A DNA stretch of 64,000 nt from Heliocidaris erythrogramma (GCA_025617745.1 CM046856.1:39368888-39432887); one strand, 5' to 3'; positions 43,609-56,290 are shown, numbered from the stretch's first letter. Notes: a model not told the origin generated them from the letters alone. Program-made: numbers and translations.

Positions 43609-44994
43609 ATGTCGTATCAATTCAACGCAAGTATCAGTGCTTCATCAGTCGGTGGGCGTGCTGCAAACCTTCATCAATCCAGTATGAAGGAGCAGCGCAA
43701 ACTGGAAGAAAATCTCCAATCGCTGTCCAAGGAAATGCGATCCCGGATGAACCAACTGGATTCGGAGACGAGCGAGATGCGCCGCCATGCCGTCCGGATG
43801 TTCGACTCTGTCCGACGAAAGGAACACAAGAGACTGGTGCAGCCGCGTCAAGAAATCGTTAGCTTACGCGCCTCGGAGAGTTCGGATGGTATAAACAGCA
43901 TTGTCTCGAGTCCACCGTCGCGAACGAATTCAGCTGGACGCTTGAAAATGACACAGTCGCCACACTCTCCGTGCAAATGCGACGGAACATTGTCGCAGAT
44001 CGAACTTAGTCGTTGCTATTCGTCACCCGCCTCCATCGATAAACTCAGTCCGATGGGAAATTTTGATACGGAGCTGGCAGCAGGACCGAAGGGTGACTTC
44101 AGTGATGAGAGCATCGCAGCCGACGCAGCATCGATCCCTGTCACTGTCCTGCCGAACTTCTGCAACGGTCGAGAACTTGGAATGATCGGGGAAATGACGG
44201 GGAATAATGACGGTAGGGACTGTAATGAAAACGATGTGTTCGAGGATCATTGCGTTGGCCTGAGTGTAAGCGAAGGTGTGCCAGCCCCACTGTTGAATAG
44301 CAGAAGACACACTCAGACGAACTGTAATGTGAAATCACCTTCCCACATTGGGGCAACAGAAGAGCGAGCAAAGTTATTAACGAGACGCAGGCGTACTTCT
44401 GAGATTATTAAACCAGTCAGCCTCGCTACAGTGCCTGGGGTAAGACCTTCAAGACGCCACAGCTCACACGAACCCGCATTCTTGTCGAACGCCGGTACAC
44501 GTAGCAGTCAAGAGCTACTGCTGCACCGAACATCTTCTGTAAACTTGCCACCTCTGCACCAGTCATCAATCCTTTTACATCGCTCTTCTTCAAACAATCA
44601 GATGATGTCGCCGCCGCTTTTTCCGCCCGAATCAACGCACAGCGTTTTCGGTGCTCGTCACAATGCGCCACTTCGACGCTCCTCTCGGACCGAGTCTTCT
44701 CCGTGTATCATGAAGCAAACCTTCGCATCGACTCCGCGACGAAGTATGTCCCAAGTCGTCGGTGAGTTGGTGCACATCGAGGAAATACGGCGTCACTCCA
44801 GAGGCACATCCATACATGATGATGTCCGCAAAGCTCGAGGAGCGTTACAAGGCAACAGGTCCTTCCCTGGTAGCACTCAACGGAATGAGGTTGCTTGTAA
44901 CTCTTTATCCAAAACACAATCCCTCGGGGATATTTTTGACGAATTGAAAGACTGTCGATATTTACGTATCACAAACCAAGATTCTACCGCTTAA
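43609..44994 (+). CDS. Unrecognised 461-aa Ser/Arg-rich protein with N-terminal coiled coil
   Basis: The ATG at 43609 (AAACGATGTCG) opens 461 codons, stop at 44992-44994. Upstream, CTCTCTCCCTTACACAG|AATTGG (43593/43594) is a strong splice acceptor, so a 5' exon probably exists and the ATG lies 15 nt into this exon. I do not recognise the protein. Residues 26-80 are heptad-like and charged (EENLQSLSKEMRSRMNQLDS and onward), a likely coiled coil. The rest is low in hydrophobics, rich in Ser/Arg/His and probably disordered, with recurring basophilic kinase-type sites (RRRRTS, SRRHSS, LRRSS, PRRSMS, IRRHSR). No membrane segment or enzyme motif. Codon use is markedly more GC- and CpG-rich than the surroundings, which supports real coding. 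The frame stays open upstream into the hAT element, but that part is not native. Confidence 0.75.
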   Translation: MSYQFNASISASSVGGRAANLHQSSMKEQRKLEENLQSLSKEMRSRMNQLDSETSEMRRHAVRMFDSVRRKEHKRLVQPRQEIVSLRASESSDGINSIVSSPPSRTNSAGRLKMTQSPHSPCKCDGTLSQIELSRCYSSPASIDKLSPMGNFDTELAAGPKGDFSDESIAADAASIPVTVLPNFCNGRELGMIGEMTGNNDGRDCNENDVFEDHCVGLSVSEGVPAPLLNSRRHTQTNCNVKSPSHIGATEERAKLLTRRRRTSEIIKPVSLATVPGVRPSRRHSSHEPAFLSNAGTRSSQELLLHRTSSVNLPPLHQSSILLHRSSSNNQMMSPPLFPPESTHSVFGARHNAPLRRSSRTESSPCIMKQTFASTPRRSMSQVVGELVHIEEIRRHSRGTSIHDDVRKARGALQGNRSFPGSTQRNEVACNSLSKTQSLGDIFDELKDCRYLRITNQDSTA

Positions 44995-46175
44995 AAAAAT
45001 GATGCCTTTCTATTGGGTTTATACTTGTAATATTTCGGAAGTGCAGTGAAGTTAACAACTGTAATCTGTTTAACGTTTGAGCAAAGGTGCTGATGTGTAC
45101 ACCGGCATTACAGATATTGATGATCATGAAATATAAAGTTGTTAACCATGTTAACGTTGTAAATCTGTAATATAATTATTATCCTGGTTGTAGATATTAT
45201 TATCGTTGATATTATCACCATTGTCATTGTAGTAGATATCATTATCATTGCTTTTTGTTTATCTATTTCCATTTTATTCAAACAGGGTAGTTTATTCAGT
45301 TTACCAACTGCTTTCCGAGAGATCCCAGTGAGAAAATGATTTCTTATTTAATAAAACATCTTTTTAATCTCGTTAGCGATGTGATAAAATCCGGGACATC
45401 CCAAGATACCGACGGCTCACAAGCATGGCGAGACCGACAATTTCGATCTGACGAACCCCCAGAAACGTTGTCAGAATGCCCTTGCGACCCACTTGTATGT
45501 CTCTTTTATTATAGCCGATAAAAACTGGACAGATGGCATAATAGGTGCCGATCTTTCGTTAGATGATCATCGGCGCTGGCATACATGTATATAAAAATGT
45601 CAACACTAATCTGGGAGATGCTATGCCGGCCATGAGGATGCCATCAGCGCCAGCCTGTCTATGTCGATAGTCGGGTAGAGACCATTGCTATTGACTTAGA
45701 GGAAAATATGGTACGGGCGTCGATCTTCGGATATAGTGATGTAAGCATGCAGGACCAATGCATTAGCGATAGCCGTTGCGAGGAGCCACCTCCTTTATTA
45801 CCTACACTAATTAAGCCTATAGGTGAAGGCAGTCAGTGCACTTGGTAGTAATCCAACGGAATGACGCCTTATGTGCAATTGGTATACTCTGTCCGTTGCA
45901 CAGGAAGCGTCATTTGCAGAGAGTTACTAGCGATGCATCAACTACCTCTGTAATCTTGATTAGCGTAGATAATGACGCCTTCGAAAATGACGCTCCATGG
46001 TAACGAGCAGAGCTATCCATACGGCACTGGAAATGAGTTGTTGTTGTTGTATTATGGCACCTTTGACACAAAAAGGTCCTGTGTGCCAGTCACTGTAAAA
46101 ACAGACGTCACATTGGTCGTAAGGTGTGGTCATAAGATAGTCCTTTATGAACCTATGTATATTTAAAGTCTTTAA
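44995..46175. other. 3' flank of the 461-aa gene
   Basis: AT-rich, probably 3' UTR at first. AATAAA occurs near 45348, but a poly(A) site cannot be fixed. 45540-45720 contains inverted GCGCTGGCAT/ATGCCATCAGCGCC words. Nothing else is supported. Confidence 0.4.
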
Positions 46176-47767
46176 AGTAGAACGTTAATGATTTTAAATA
46201 TTGGCTTAATACTTATTATTGCATAGATGGCATAAATTAAACAAGGTTATCCAAATTCAACGCTTGGAAACATTTTAAGTAATGATTATTATCAATTATA
46301 AAACGGTAAAATACAGCCCCCGATATAGCAGCTGAAGAGCTCCTCGAACGCTGCTGAGATATGTGACGACACACCCTGGACCAGTCCTGTCTAAGCAGAC
46401 GATGTCCCATAACATCTTACACATTTTTCAGAGCCTATTTTGTCATCTCCTCTTCACTTATTTCTCTTCCTTCACTAGCGTCAGTCTTAATGTTAGTCTG
46501 TTGCCTCACTCTTAACTTCGTGTATGGTATTATTTTGATGAAAAATGCAGCGTTAAAAAATAAAGGAATCAGTCACTTGTAAACAAAATAAGACGCCATT
46601 GTATTTTCAGCTGCTTGCACCGGGGCATGTTCGGCGTTTCAAGAGGGAACGAATACCATCCTGCTATTATTCGGAGGGCTTTTCAATTTGAAAGTGGGGT
46701 TTATTTCATTGATCATTGACCCTTCTCCTATGTATTTACAATCAAACGGTTTTAGCTATCAGAATCAGTTTCACTTTCCCTTTATAATGGTGTGAAATAA
46801 GGTCATGTTTAAATACACCAAACTCTTTATAATTTGATAAATAATTGCATTGCAATTACGTTCATTCATTATAGGACGTCGTCTGCTTATGGCCCAGTCA
46901 CAATGTCGGCGATCTGTCGGGGATTAGTTTTGGCCGGGGGTCGTCGTAGAAAATAAAGAATCCTTGAACAATCCTAGCAATAATCCTAATAAAAGTGGAG
47001 CAGTCACATTGTCTGAGATTTTTTCAAGGATTTTGACCCGGTTTTGTCGAAAAATCGTGGGATTAGCCTCCGATCGCCTCCGATTGCATCGGAAGGGATC
47101 GGAGACGATATCTGCGAGCGTCTTTTCTTTTAATTTTTTTTCCCCCTGGGTATATGTGGGGGAAAAAGAGGGTTTCTTGACCTCGGTCATCTGTATTTCT
47201 CCCTGTACACTGTAGCGTGGTATCCCTCATCCACACAGAATCTTGCGACTAGTCTCAGATTATTCGGAGGACGCCTCCGATTAATCGGAGGGCATCGTAG
47301 GTCATCGGAGATTATGTCTGGGATGCCCAAAATGGGTGAAAAATCTTGCGAGCAATCTTAAAATTTTAAGTTCAAAGTTGGGGACCGCGACGGGTGTGGC
47401 GATGCCTAAAAAATCTGCGACAAGCCGCAGGTGTCCGGAGAGCGCCTCCGACGGGTGCAAAATCGTGAGATCTGTCCCAAGATTTTGTTAAAATTTCCCG
47501 GGTTTTACCCATCGCCGACGCATCGCAACTGATTTGTGACTGGCCCATTAAGCAGGATCGATCCCGAGTGTGACGACATCAAAACATCGCTATATTTCTG
47601 GCGAATCCTCGGATATTCCAGATGCTGAGAAGAGCTTTTATTTGTGTTGTTTTTATAATCACCAGATACGCAGTTGACATAAAACTTATACGATTGCCAT
47701 CTGTAAGCTTCCCAGTTTCTAGTGATACATTAATTGCCATATTTGTGATTTTCTTTGAATATCTACT
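46176..47767. mobile_element. TTAA-flanked element, copy 2, carrying a nested MITE
   Basis: Matches 3001-3930 along its whole length apart from the insertion at 46890-47547 and scattered point changes. Flanked by TTAA at 46172-46175 and 47768-47771. Because the two copies have different neighbours and share exact ends, this is a transposable family and not a segmental duplication. Confidence 0.65.
46890..47547. mobile_element. 658-bp PIF/Harbinger-like MITE with TTA target duplication
   Basis: Inverted ends TGGCCCAGTCACAA and TTGTGACTGGCCCA (one mismatch between arms), flanked by TTA on both sides (46887-46889 and 47548-47550). Copy 1 of the host element reads CTGCTTAAGCAGG at the same place (3709-3720), the exact empty site with a single TTA. 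A 3-bp TTA/TAA duplication is characteristic of PIF/Harbinger. The interior is rich in CCTCCGAT/ATCGGAGG words and has no ORF of note. Confidence 0.82.
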
Positions 47768-50213
47768 TTAAAACCACAAAAAGAGATTGAAGTTACTAAC
47801 AACTTTCTGATATAATAACAATATTTACAAATTCTGGTAATTATTTACAATTATTTCCTACTGATTAATGTCAAGTATGATATTATATGTGAAAGATTGG
47901 TTTATCTTTAAATATATTTGTAAGTATCATCTGTTCTGCTGTAAATTTTAATCTATTCAAAAAATACTCCTACTGTTCTTATATTTACACTCGAAAGGGT
48001 TCCCTGAAGATCAATGACAAAGTTGTTGTTGTTTAAGGAAAAGGCACTTATGACCTAATAAAAACACATGTGTTTAATATAAAAGTATTTTCCATATTAC
48101 ATATTTAAAGAAGGCGATACTATGTGTTATAAACATTCCAGAGTTACTGAATTACTAGCCAACTGGGTGAGAGCTGGAAATGAGTAGAGTAGGCCTACCT
48201 TTATATAGAGAGTAGCGACATAAACGTCTCACTTTTCGGGAAACAAAATGGCGTTTGAATTCTTTCTATTGAGAACACCCAGGTGCTCATCGGAATTGAA
48301 TAGAAATGTTGCAAAGCAGAGGAAACAAAATGGCGTTCAAATCATGAGGTGTCGCTACTCTCTTTATGTAGGTACTCCAGAAACGAGCAGTATATGGCGC
48401 CCTCTTTGTTTCAAGCTATGTATTTTCAAGAGGAAGAGTATGAATTCAACAAAATTACCTTACAGTTCCGGGATGGGGAGGGCGTGGGGGGGGGGGGGAT
48501 TCAGGGTCATGCAGGGTCAGGAGTACGGGGCAGTAGAGGGTGCGGCTGTAGAACTGTCCCCCCACCCACGCTCGAGAATTTTGATAGTACCATTTTTCAT
48601 GCAACCGTCGCCTCACATTCGTTGAGCGAGGTGCTCGAATATCCTCGAAGCAGCGAAATACCCGAATGATGTCGTTTTTACATCTTATCTAGTGCATTTT
48701 GATGATGAAATTAGATGTTTAGAGTAACGAAGTGTATTTTTTCCGCCCGTTCCGCTCAGTTACTGAAAAGTTGATATTCGGACAAGAGGCGTCTGCCCCT
48801 CCCTATCAGGCTTAAAATTTAACTGACGCTTATTGTTGGATGACCAAAGGGGGGGGGGGGGGATTATTTAATTTCATTTATTTATGTTATCAAGGTAAAA
48901 ACTCACTTCAGCCTTCCGGCTGTTCTTCAGTAAGTCCGTGAAACTAAAAACGACATGATCAATTCTTAAATCATATAAACGGATAATCTAATGAAACATA
49001 ACACATTTGATAGAAAAACGAAATTCATCATGAAACAAGCATAAAAGAAGGTAAGACATGCTTAAATGTGATATTTTTTTCCAAAAATAATTTTTTTCGA
49101 CAGCCCTCCAAAAGTAGCTGGGGGGGGGGGGGGGAGTGGGGCTGATAGTGAGATTTTTTTCCCGCCAGTCCTGTTTTTCTAAATCTTTTTGTTTGGGTCA
49201 AAATTTGTCAGGGCGCAGTCTGCCCCTTTGCTCCCCACATTGGGTACGTTAGTGGTCGTCCCCTCTCCTTCCCCCATCTCCATCTAATACATGACTTTTG
49301 TATTGTGGATAAATTGTGCTGGTATATCACTGTTATGACCAAAGGATGAAGAGCCAAAGCAGTTAATGGGCGACAAGGCAAACAAAATGTTAGATATCAT
49401 TCTGTAAACTGATAAATAACATAAATAACAATTTTATCTCTACAGGAGCAATGTCACAACAAGTTCAGGGCTGATAACAATGCCGTTGCTATGGAAAGAG
49501 CACTTAATTAGCAAAGACTGAATATAAAATCATTCTCTTCGTAACTATAAGTGACGTCGCCTACCAGCAGTCCTGTTTTCATTAAATTATTTTTTTTCTT
49601 TAATGCAAAATCAGCATAAATTATATATAATTACGTTTGAACATTTTAATAGTTCTTATTAGCAGCCACGTAAGGAAGTTTTATCAAATTCTCTCAGTGA
49701 CCAGTAGTGGTTTTCCTCTGACCCATGTGGCTAAAGATGGATAACCCGATTCACTCTTTTGTGGATGTGGCATGCGAGGTCTATGCTTTTGATTCGTAAA
49801 GAAAGGGCAATCCAACCTTTGTCATAATTTTTTTTTTGTGAAAGCAGAAAATCAGAGAAGCAGATTGGTGAAAGTTTGAAGAAAATCGGACAAACAATAA
49901 GAAAGTTGTAATCACTATACATATGGGAATTTCAAATTGGCCGAGTCGGTATACGGTCACTGTGATGTAGAGGCAGTCAACTTTCCCATGCGCTCCAACA
50001 CACGAAATGACCAAAAGGTCAAAATGTATTTTTAACTTTATAGGACCTTTTGCTTTTTGGAGGACCTACATTATAACAATGTGCTATCTACCATATCATT
50101 TTAGTACTCCCCGAGGGAAAGGGGGGGGGGGGGAGGTGAGGCGCTCAGGAGAAAACCGGAATTTAATTTTGGTGTACGATAAATGGGAGAGTTTTTTTTG
50201 TTTTTGTTTTTAA
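47768..50213. other. Gene-free stretch with a small MITE and G tracts
   Basis: 48195-48374 has inverted ends (AGAGAGTAGCGACA and TGTCGCTACTCTCT), probably a 180-bp MITE containing two AACAAAATGGCGTT words. G tracts lie near 48486-48498, 48849-48862 and 49121-49134, and 50120-50132. 49838-49910 is one arm of a foldback repeat whose inverted partner is at 56308-56397. Confidence 0.5.
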
Positions 50214-53200
50214 GAATCTTTTATTACTTCCTTTTTCAAAATAACATTTTCACAATAATCAAGGTAAAATACACAAACAAATATATTCACATGCCAGTAT
50301 CATTGTGCCAAATTACATAATAATAGCTGCAATAAGTAACCATAATATTTTACATGCATGTATTAAATATTAAATTATGCAAAATCTGGAAATCTTTATT
50401 GTGATAAAATAGGGGGAAAATATAAAAATGAAGATTAAAATAGAAAAGGAAGAAAATGAGAAGAAGAATAAAAAAAAAAATCGAGGATTTTTGTAATACC
50501 TGTGTACATTTTCAATACAAAAATACAAACACTTGTCGACCCAATCGGGATATTGTCAGCACTGCGCATGCGTGGTTTGCATGACAAACGCCATCTGTTG
50601 GCGAAATTGCGTATTTGGGGTAGCGACCTTCGTCCCGGAAATAAAAAAAAATTCCCATTTTCTAAGGTGTAATGAGAGGGTACCTCTCTCCAAAGCCAAT
50701 TTTTTTTCTCTTCTAATCGATTGTCTGACAACATTGCTTTAATTTCTTTTTCGGTCGGAAGTGTCGCTCTTTTCCTACTTTGGAAAGTCATATATTTAAC
50801 TAATAGAATAAGATGATTTACTAAATTTTCTCTCCCCACATTTTTCATATTAATTCCTAAATAGATTGTCTCCCAGTTCAAATCTTTCAAAATAGGATAC
50901 GTGAATTCATTGCTAACCTTTTCCCACATATTTTGAATGTGAACACACTCGTAAAACATGACAATGTTTCCTCTTCTTTCTTACAAAAGGAACAACAATT
51001 TATTGTTTTGAACTACACCAAAACGATACAAAATGATGGTTTGTATAAATAATGCTATGTAACATTTTGAATTGAAATTCTCGTAGCTTGCTATTAAGAG
51101 TACATTTTCTTAAATTAGTAAATGCTCTTTCTGCATATATAATAGGTATATTAAACGAATCTTTCAACTTATTCAGAACAGATGAAGTTTCAGATTTGTT
51201 ATCAAGTAATTGTAGATAAAATCTTTTTGATGGGATTTCACTTAACCCGTTGACTACTGAATTCTCTCATTCCCATTAGCTTAACACTGTGATTACCCGG
51301 TTCCCGAAATACAAAGTTGATTTCTCCCTTATCTAATCCTATTTTCTCCTCTTCTTTTCTCACCATTTTTTCCTTCCAACTATCTGGGATCATTCCAAAA
51401 ATATATTTTTATGCGTGATATGTTCCATGTAAACAAGCCTTTTCTGATGAAATAATCATCCGATCTTAATATACCATTCTTTTCAATAATGTGCTCGAGT
51501 CGAAATATGCCTTTTGCAAAAAGGCTATGATCAAATATACTAGAACCACGACAAATTATATACTTATTATTAAAAAGAAGTTCCTTTCATTTAAAATCAT
51601 CATACTTCTCTCTTAAATATCCTACTTCTAACCACGTATCTAATAAAATGGAGGTAGATTTGTCCTTAACATTCCAACAAAGTAATTGCATTGAAAAATA
51701 AATTTTCATCCATAAAGGTGCATTGCATATTCAAAATATTGTTTCCATTTCATTCGTTGATCTCCCATCAAGAGTCTCTTAACCCACATGATCCTTTGCA
51801 CTTTGATAAATAATCGAAAATCCATCATTTTAAGCCCCCTTTCTTATAATTTAAGAACAGGGTACTCCTTTTAATTTTATCTTTCCCTTTCCATAAAAAT
51901 TCAAAACACATTTTGTCCAAAGACTGAAGCACCCAATCTGTAACAGGGATGATAGATGCTATATACACTAGGTTAGAATATATAAAAGTTTTCAATAATT
52001 GGATTTTTCCCATCAACGTTAGATCTCTCTGTTTCCACCATGTTAAGGACTTTGTTATTTTACTCAGAATCTCTTTGTATAGTTCATATAGACTCCTTTA
52101 CATTTAAATCTAAACTGAAATACACTCCTAGTATTCTAACGAGTGGTACTTCCTTTCCAAAAGGCAGCGACCTACTTATGTCTTTAGTAGGATCTATCAG
52201 CATAATGTATGTTTTATCTTTGTTATATTTCAAACCAGACACATTCTTGAATTTTTCAATCAAAACCTCTAATCTTTTCAATGATTCCATGTTTCAAAGA
52301 AAAAGTGTTATATCATCTGCGTACAATATTTGTGACCCTCCACCACAAAACGACCAATAAGTCGGAAATTATGTTTTTTTAATTTCAGCACAATTTGAAA
52401 GCTTAGATTCTAAGCTTTAAAATTATATACAACTTGTCTTGTATAGACTAGGCAAAGCCTCATAAATTACAATGACCAAAACAATAGAGAAAACGGGCTC
52501 TAAAGAAGAATGACCATTAATTCCTAATCTGTGTCCTATTGTTTGTCGCACAAAAGGTTGAGTCAAAACTCCAAAGCCTACACCGTGAAGTACTCATTGG
52601 ATTGGGTTGAAACTTTCCATACCTTTAGAATCGATATATTTCTTTCCTTCTATAGATTTTGAATATCGGGCAATGCAAAGTTTTTGAGTTATACCAGAAA
52701 AGCGATGTGAAGTACGACCCCAGCAAGCTGACTCACAAAGTTTGAATGTCCATGAAAAATGGTCATTTTAAATGAGAGTAAAAACATATTTCAAGATGGT
52801 ATTTTACTCCGAAGTTTTGTCAGATGGTAGAATAATATCTATACTTTCAGAAAATACAAAAAACTTAAAATAAATATTTCCACCCAAAAAATTTTTTTTC
52901 AGCTGTTTACTCTAGAACTCCCGGTGCGACTTATTGGTCGTTTTGATTATCATTTAAAAAAAAACATGATTATCATTTCGTATCATATGTGCAAGAACCT
53001 CAATACATAGAATAAACAGATACGGTGATACTGGGTCACCTTGTCTTACTCCACTTTCTGTTCTAAAATAGCCTGTTGAATTTCCCCCATTTAAAAACAC
53101 AACTAAGAGCATTATTATACATTACTTTGATCCGTTTGCGAAATAATTATGTGAAACCGAGTCGAATGCTTTCTCGAAATCCACTGCTACTAAATATCCT

Positions 53201-53320
53201 GGTATGTTGTTATCATCAATCAACCTTATTGCTTCACTGATATTCCTATTTTGCATGTAACCAACTTGATCCGATGAAATTACCTCTTCTAAAACTTCCC
53301 TTTCTTGTTTTTCAGTAATC
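50214..53320 (-). pseudogene. L1/Tx1-like LINE, decayed copy A (5'-truncated)
   Basis: Minus-strand fragments, in protein order: VDFEKAFDSVSH (RT motif A, near 53160-53205), GVRQGDPVSPYLFILCIE (near 53000-53050), LYADD (near 52310-52322), GLKYNKDKTYIMLIDP (about 52200-52230), MGKIQLLKTFIYSNLVYIAS and FLWKGKDKIKRSTLF (51825-52016), and a C-terminal C-x-x-C...ET...MFYECVHIQNMWEK region (about 50890-50990). Many frameshifts and stops. The APE endonuclease region is absent. The 3' end abuts AATCTTTTAT near 50214, as in copy B. Confidence 0.75.
52332..52967. mobile_element. MITE inserted beside the YADD codons of LINE copy A
   Basis: AAAACGACCAATAAGTCG (52347-52364) is inverted perfectly at 52927-52944. 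The LINE reading frame is interrupted between LAHMIRND (right side) and LYADD (left side), so the insertion lies within the RT between motifs B and C. On the right, TGATTATCATTT is directly repeated around an A-rich spacer. The exact target duplication is unclear. Confidence 0.7.
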
Positions 53321-56290
53321 TTTTATGGATTCCATATGATATCAAAAACAATACATAACAATCAACATATTTATATATGTACATATACATATACATGACA
53401 TAAATTAACTTAAAAAGAAAAGGAATCTATGCACTTGATTTCGAACCACTCAGTGGTTCTATCCCCTATCTACCCCCCCCCCCCCCCCCCCCAGTGGACG
53501 ATGGGCTCTGGGCTCTTCCTTGTTGGTTATTTAGGTTTTCCCATTTGGAAAATGGATAGTAAGGGTTCCCCTAATCGATGCCAATTTTCTCTCCTCTAAC
53601 CAATCTCCTACAATATTATTTTTTATTTCATTAAAAGAAGGTGGTTTCTTATGCACTCTGTTTTTAAAAATCAAATATTTTACAAGAATTAGAATGTGAT
53701 TTAACAATTGGTGTTTCCCTTTATTTTTTTCCTCCCTCCCAAACAGAATTTCTTTCCAGCTACAATTCCGTAAATCGATATAATTTTAAAAATCTCGAAC
53801 ATGATTCCCAGATTAATTGCGCATATTCGCAAGAATAAAATAAATGTTTATATGTTTCTTCTTCTTTTTCACAAAAAGAACATAAATCACTTGAAACAAA
53901 ACCAAACCGGAAAAGATGATGGTTTGTATATAATGCCATGTATAAGTCTAAATTGGAGCTCTCTTAGCAGACTATTTAATGTACAATGTCTTAACTTTAA
54001 AAATATTTTTTTCTATTTCCTTGTAAGTATAAACCGTAATTTCTTTCCATTCATTCAAAAACCATGGTGGTTCAAAACCTTCTTTCTTGATGAGTTGTAA
54101 ATATATTTGTTTTGATTTTAAGTTAGATATACTAGTTATTGCCCACCCAAAATGAAATCAGTTTCAGAGTTATTATTTTTTTTTTCCATTCTTCCTTTTC
54201 CCACCCAAAGGTATACACGCACAAAAGTGCTTTAACTTATCAATGTCGTTTACTTCTAAACCATAATTCTGCGAAATATCTATCGGATCTTAATTTGCCA
54301 TCGTTTCCTATAATATATCTTAGTTTATTAACTCCTTTTTTGTGCATCTTCTCATCGTATATACAATTTCCTTTAAATCGAACAAGCTTATTATTGAAAA
54401 TTACCACATCACCAATGTACCGGTTATTACTGCTGACACTTCTTATATGTCTCGTATTCACCCAATCTTCTAATATATCCATATAAAATTGCGGAGTTAT
54501 CACTTTTAATACTACTACTACTACTAATAACAATAATGAATTCTCCACCTATGTTTCTAGTTACAAAATTAAAATATTGTTTCCATTTCATATCTTCATC
54601 CTTATTTAGAAGTTTTTTGACCCACATAACTCTCTGTGACTTCACCTGTGCCGGAAAGTTCGTCATTTTTAAACCTCCTTGCTTATAGTCTAGGAGCATT
54701 GTATTTCTATTTATTTTATCTTTCTTTCCTTTCCATATAAAATCAAAAACTAATTTATCTAACGAATCATAAACCCATCTTGGAACTGGAGTGAGTGACG
54801 CTCGGTATATAACTTTAGAATATATGTGCACTTTAAGTAGTTGAATCTTTCCCATTAAGGTTAAATCTCTTTGCTTCCAAAAATTTAAAAGTGATTTTAT
54901 TTTACTCAATATTTCCTTGTAATTCATTTTTTCCTTTCATATGTTCGTCTTGGGAGAAAAACACCCCTAGAATCTTGACAAAGTCAACTATTTCACCAAA
55001 AGCAAAATTAAATTCCAAACATTTATTTTTAGTCCAGAAAGCTTTTCAAAGTCCGCAAATAACACCTTTAGCCTATTTATTTATTTTACATTTCTTACAA
55101 AAATAGTCTTATCATCCGCATAAAGAACTAATTTCATTTCCTTATCTCCAAAATTAATTCCTTCCACTGATTTGTCTGTTCTTAGTTTATGTGCCATTAT
55201 TTCAATGCATAAAATAAATAAATAAGACGACAGAGGATCACCTTGCCTAACTCCCCTCTCCACTTCGAAACAACCAGTTGAACCTCCTTCAAAACTTAAA
55301 GTATTTGTGTACAAAACTTTGACCCACTTTTGAAAAGATGGACCGAATCCGAAAGATAACAAAACTTTTTGAAGAAATTGATGTGAAACCGAGTCGAAAG
55401 CTTTTTCGAAATCTATCAGGCCAAAATGTGTTATAAAATTCTGTTGTATAAGACCATCATTCCCAGGTGACTTATTAGGTTTCAAAATATCTAGACATTC
55501 TTCATTGCTTATAAGTCCTTCGGTATTCTCGAGATTCCTCCGTTAATTTCGGTAAGTTTTGAAAGAAACTAACATAACAGTTATGAATTCTCACTCTCTA
55601 CTTTGCTGTATAAATTACTGTAAAACTTCTTCAGTTATTTTTTTTTTCATCACTACAAATGACACCATCTGACGTTTTAATTTTCTTAATAGTACTCTTC
55701 TTTTTGTTATTTTGCATTAAATATCGTGGATCCCTCTCTCCACTTTCATACCACGAGGCTCGTGATCGAATCTTAATCCCTTCATTTTCGTAGCTATATA
55801 AACTTCCCTTAATTTCTTTTTTGTGTTTTCTAAGTTTCCTAAGATATTCTCACTAGTGTCATTCACCAGCTTCTGTTCTAAACCCTGTACTTGCTTTTCT
55901 ATTTTTTTTCTTATCATTCTTCTTTCTATTGCCAATCTTTTAGAAAATTTTTGTGCAAAGCTTCGTATCTTCATTTTCATAAAATCCCATAATAACCTTT
56001 TGTCTTTTATTTCAGATTGTAATTCATTTTTTGATTCAATAATTTGCTTCTTCATCTCTTTTACATACTCTTTTTTTCACAGAGACTATTATTAAATTTC
56101 CAGTATGACCCTCTCTTTTTTCCGAATTTGTTTTTGTTTTGTCAAATAAATACAAAAATATTGAATTGTGATCCGGGGCAATAGATGGCATTATATCACA
56201 CTTCATAACTATTTCCTCCAGACATTCCGATATTATCCAATAGTCCTTTGCCGTGAACAATCGATTAACCAAATTGCCATTTCGCATAGA
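53321..56290 (-). pseudogene. L1/Tx1-like LINE, copy B (APE remnant + RT + C-terminal knuckle)
   Basis: From right to left: the endonuclease C-terminal part (RNGNLVNRLF, DYWIISECLEEIV, PSIAPDHNSIFLYL; 56036-56287), a charged linker (55717-56055), RT (NKSPGNDG, LIDFEKAFDSVSH, GVRQGDPLSSYLFIL, LYADD; 55081-55485), post-RT (LLNFWKQRDLTLMGKIQLLK, WKGKKDKINRNTMLLDYKQG, GLKM; 54427-54927) and a C-terminal C-x-x-C...HLF..C motif near 53810-53885. Several frames are disrupted and part of the region between endonuclease and RT is lost, so it is not functional. Truncated at about 56290. A C tract at 53474-53492 interrupts the 3' region. Confidence 0.8.

Noticed and set aside
48248-48669. Overlapping plus-strand frames of 106-125 codons
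   Set aside because: They run through a MITE and a G tract, with no coding signal.
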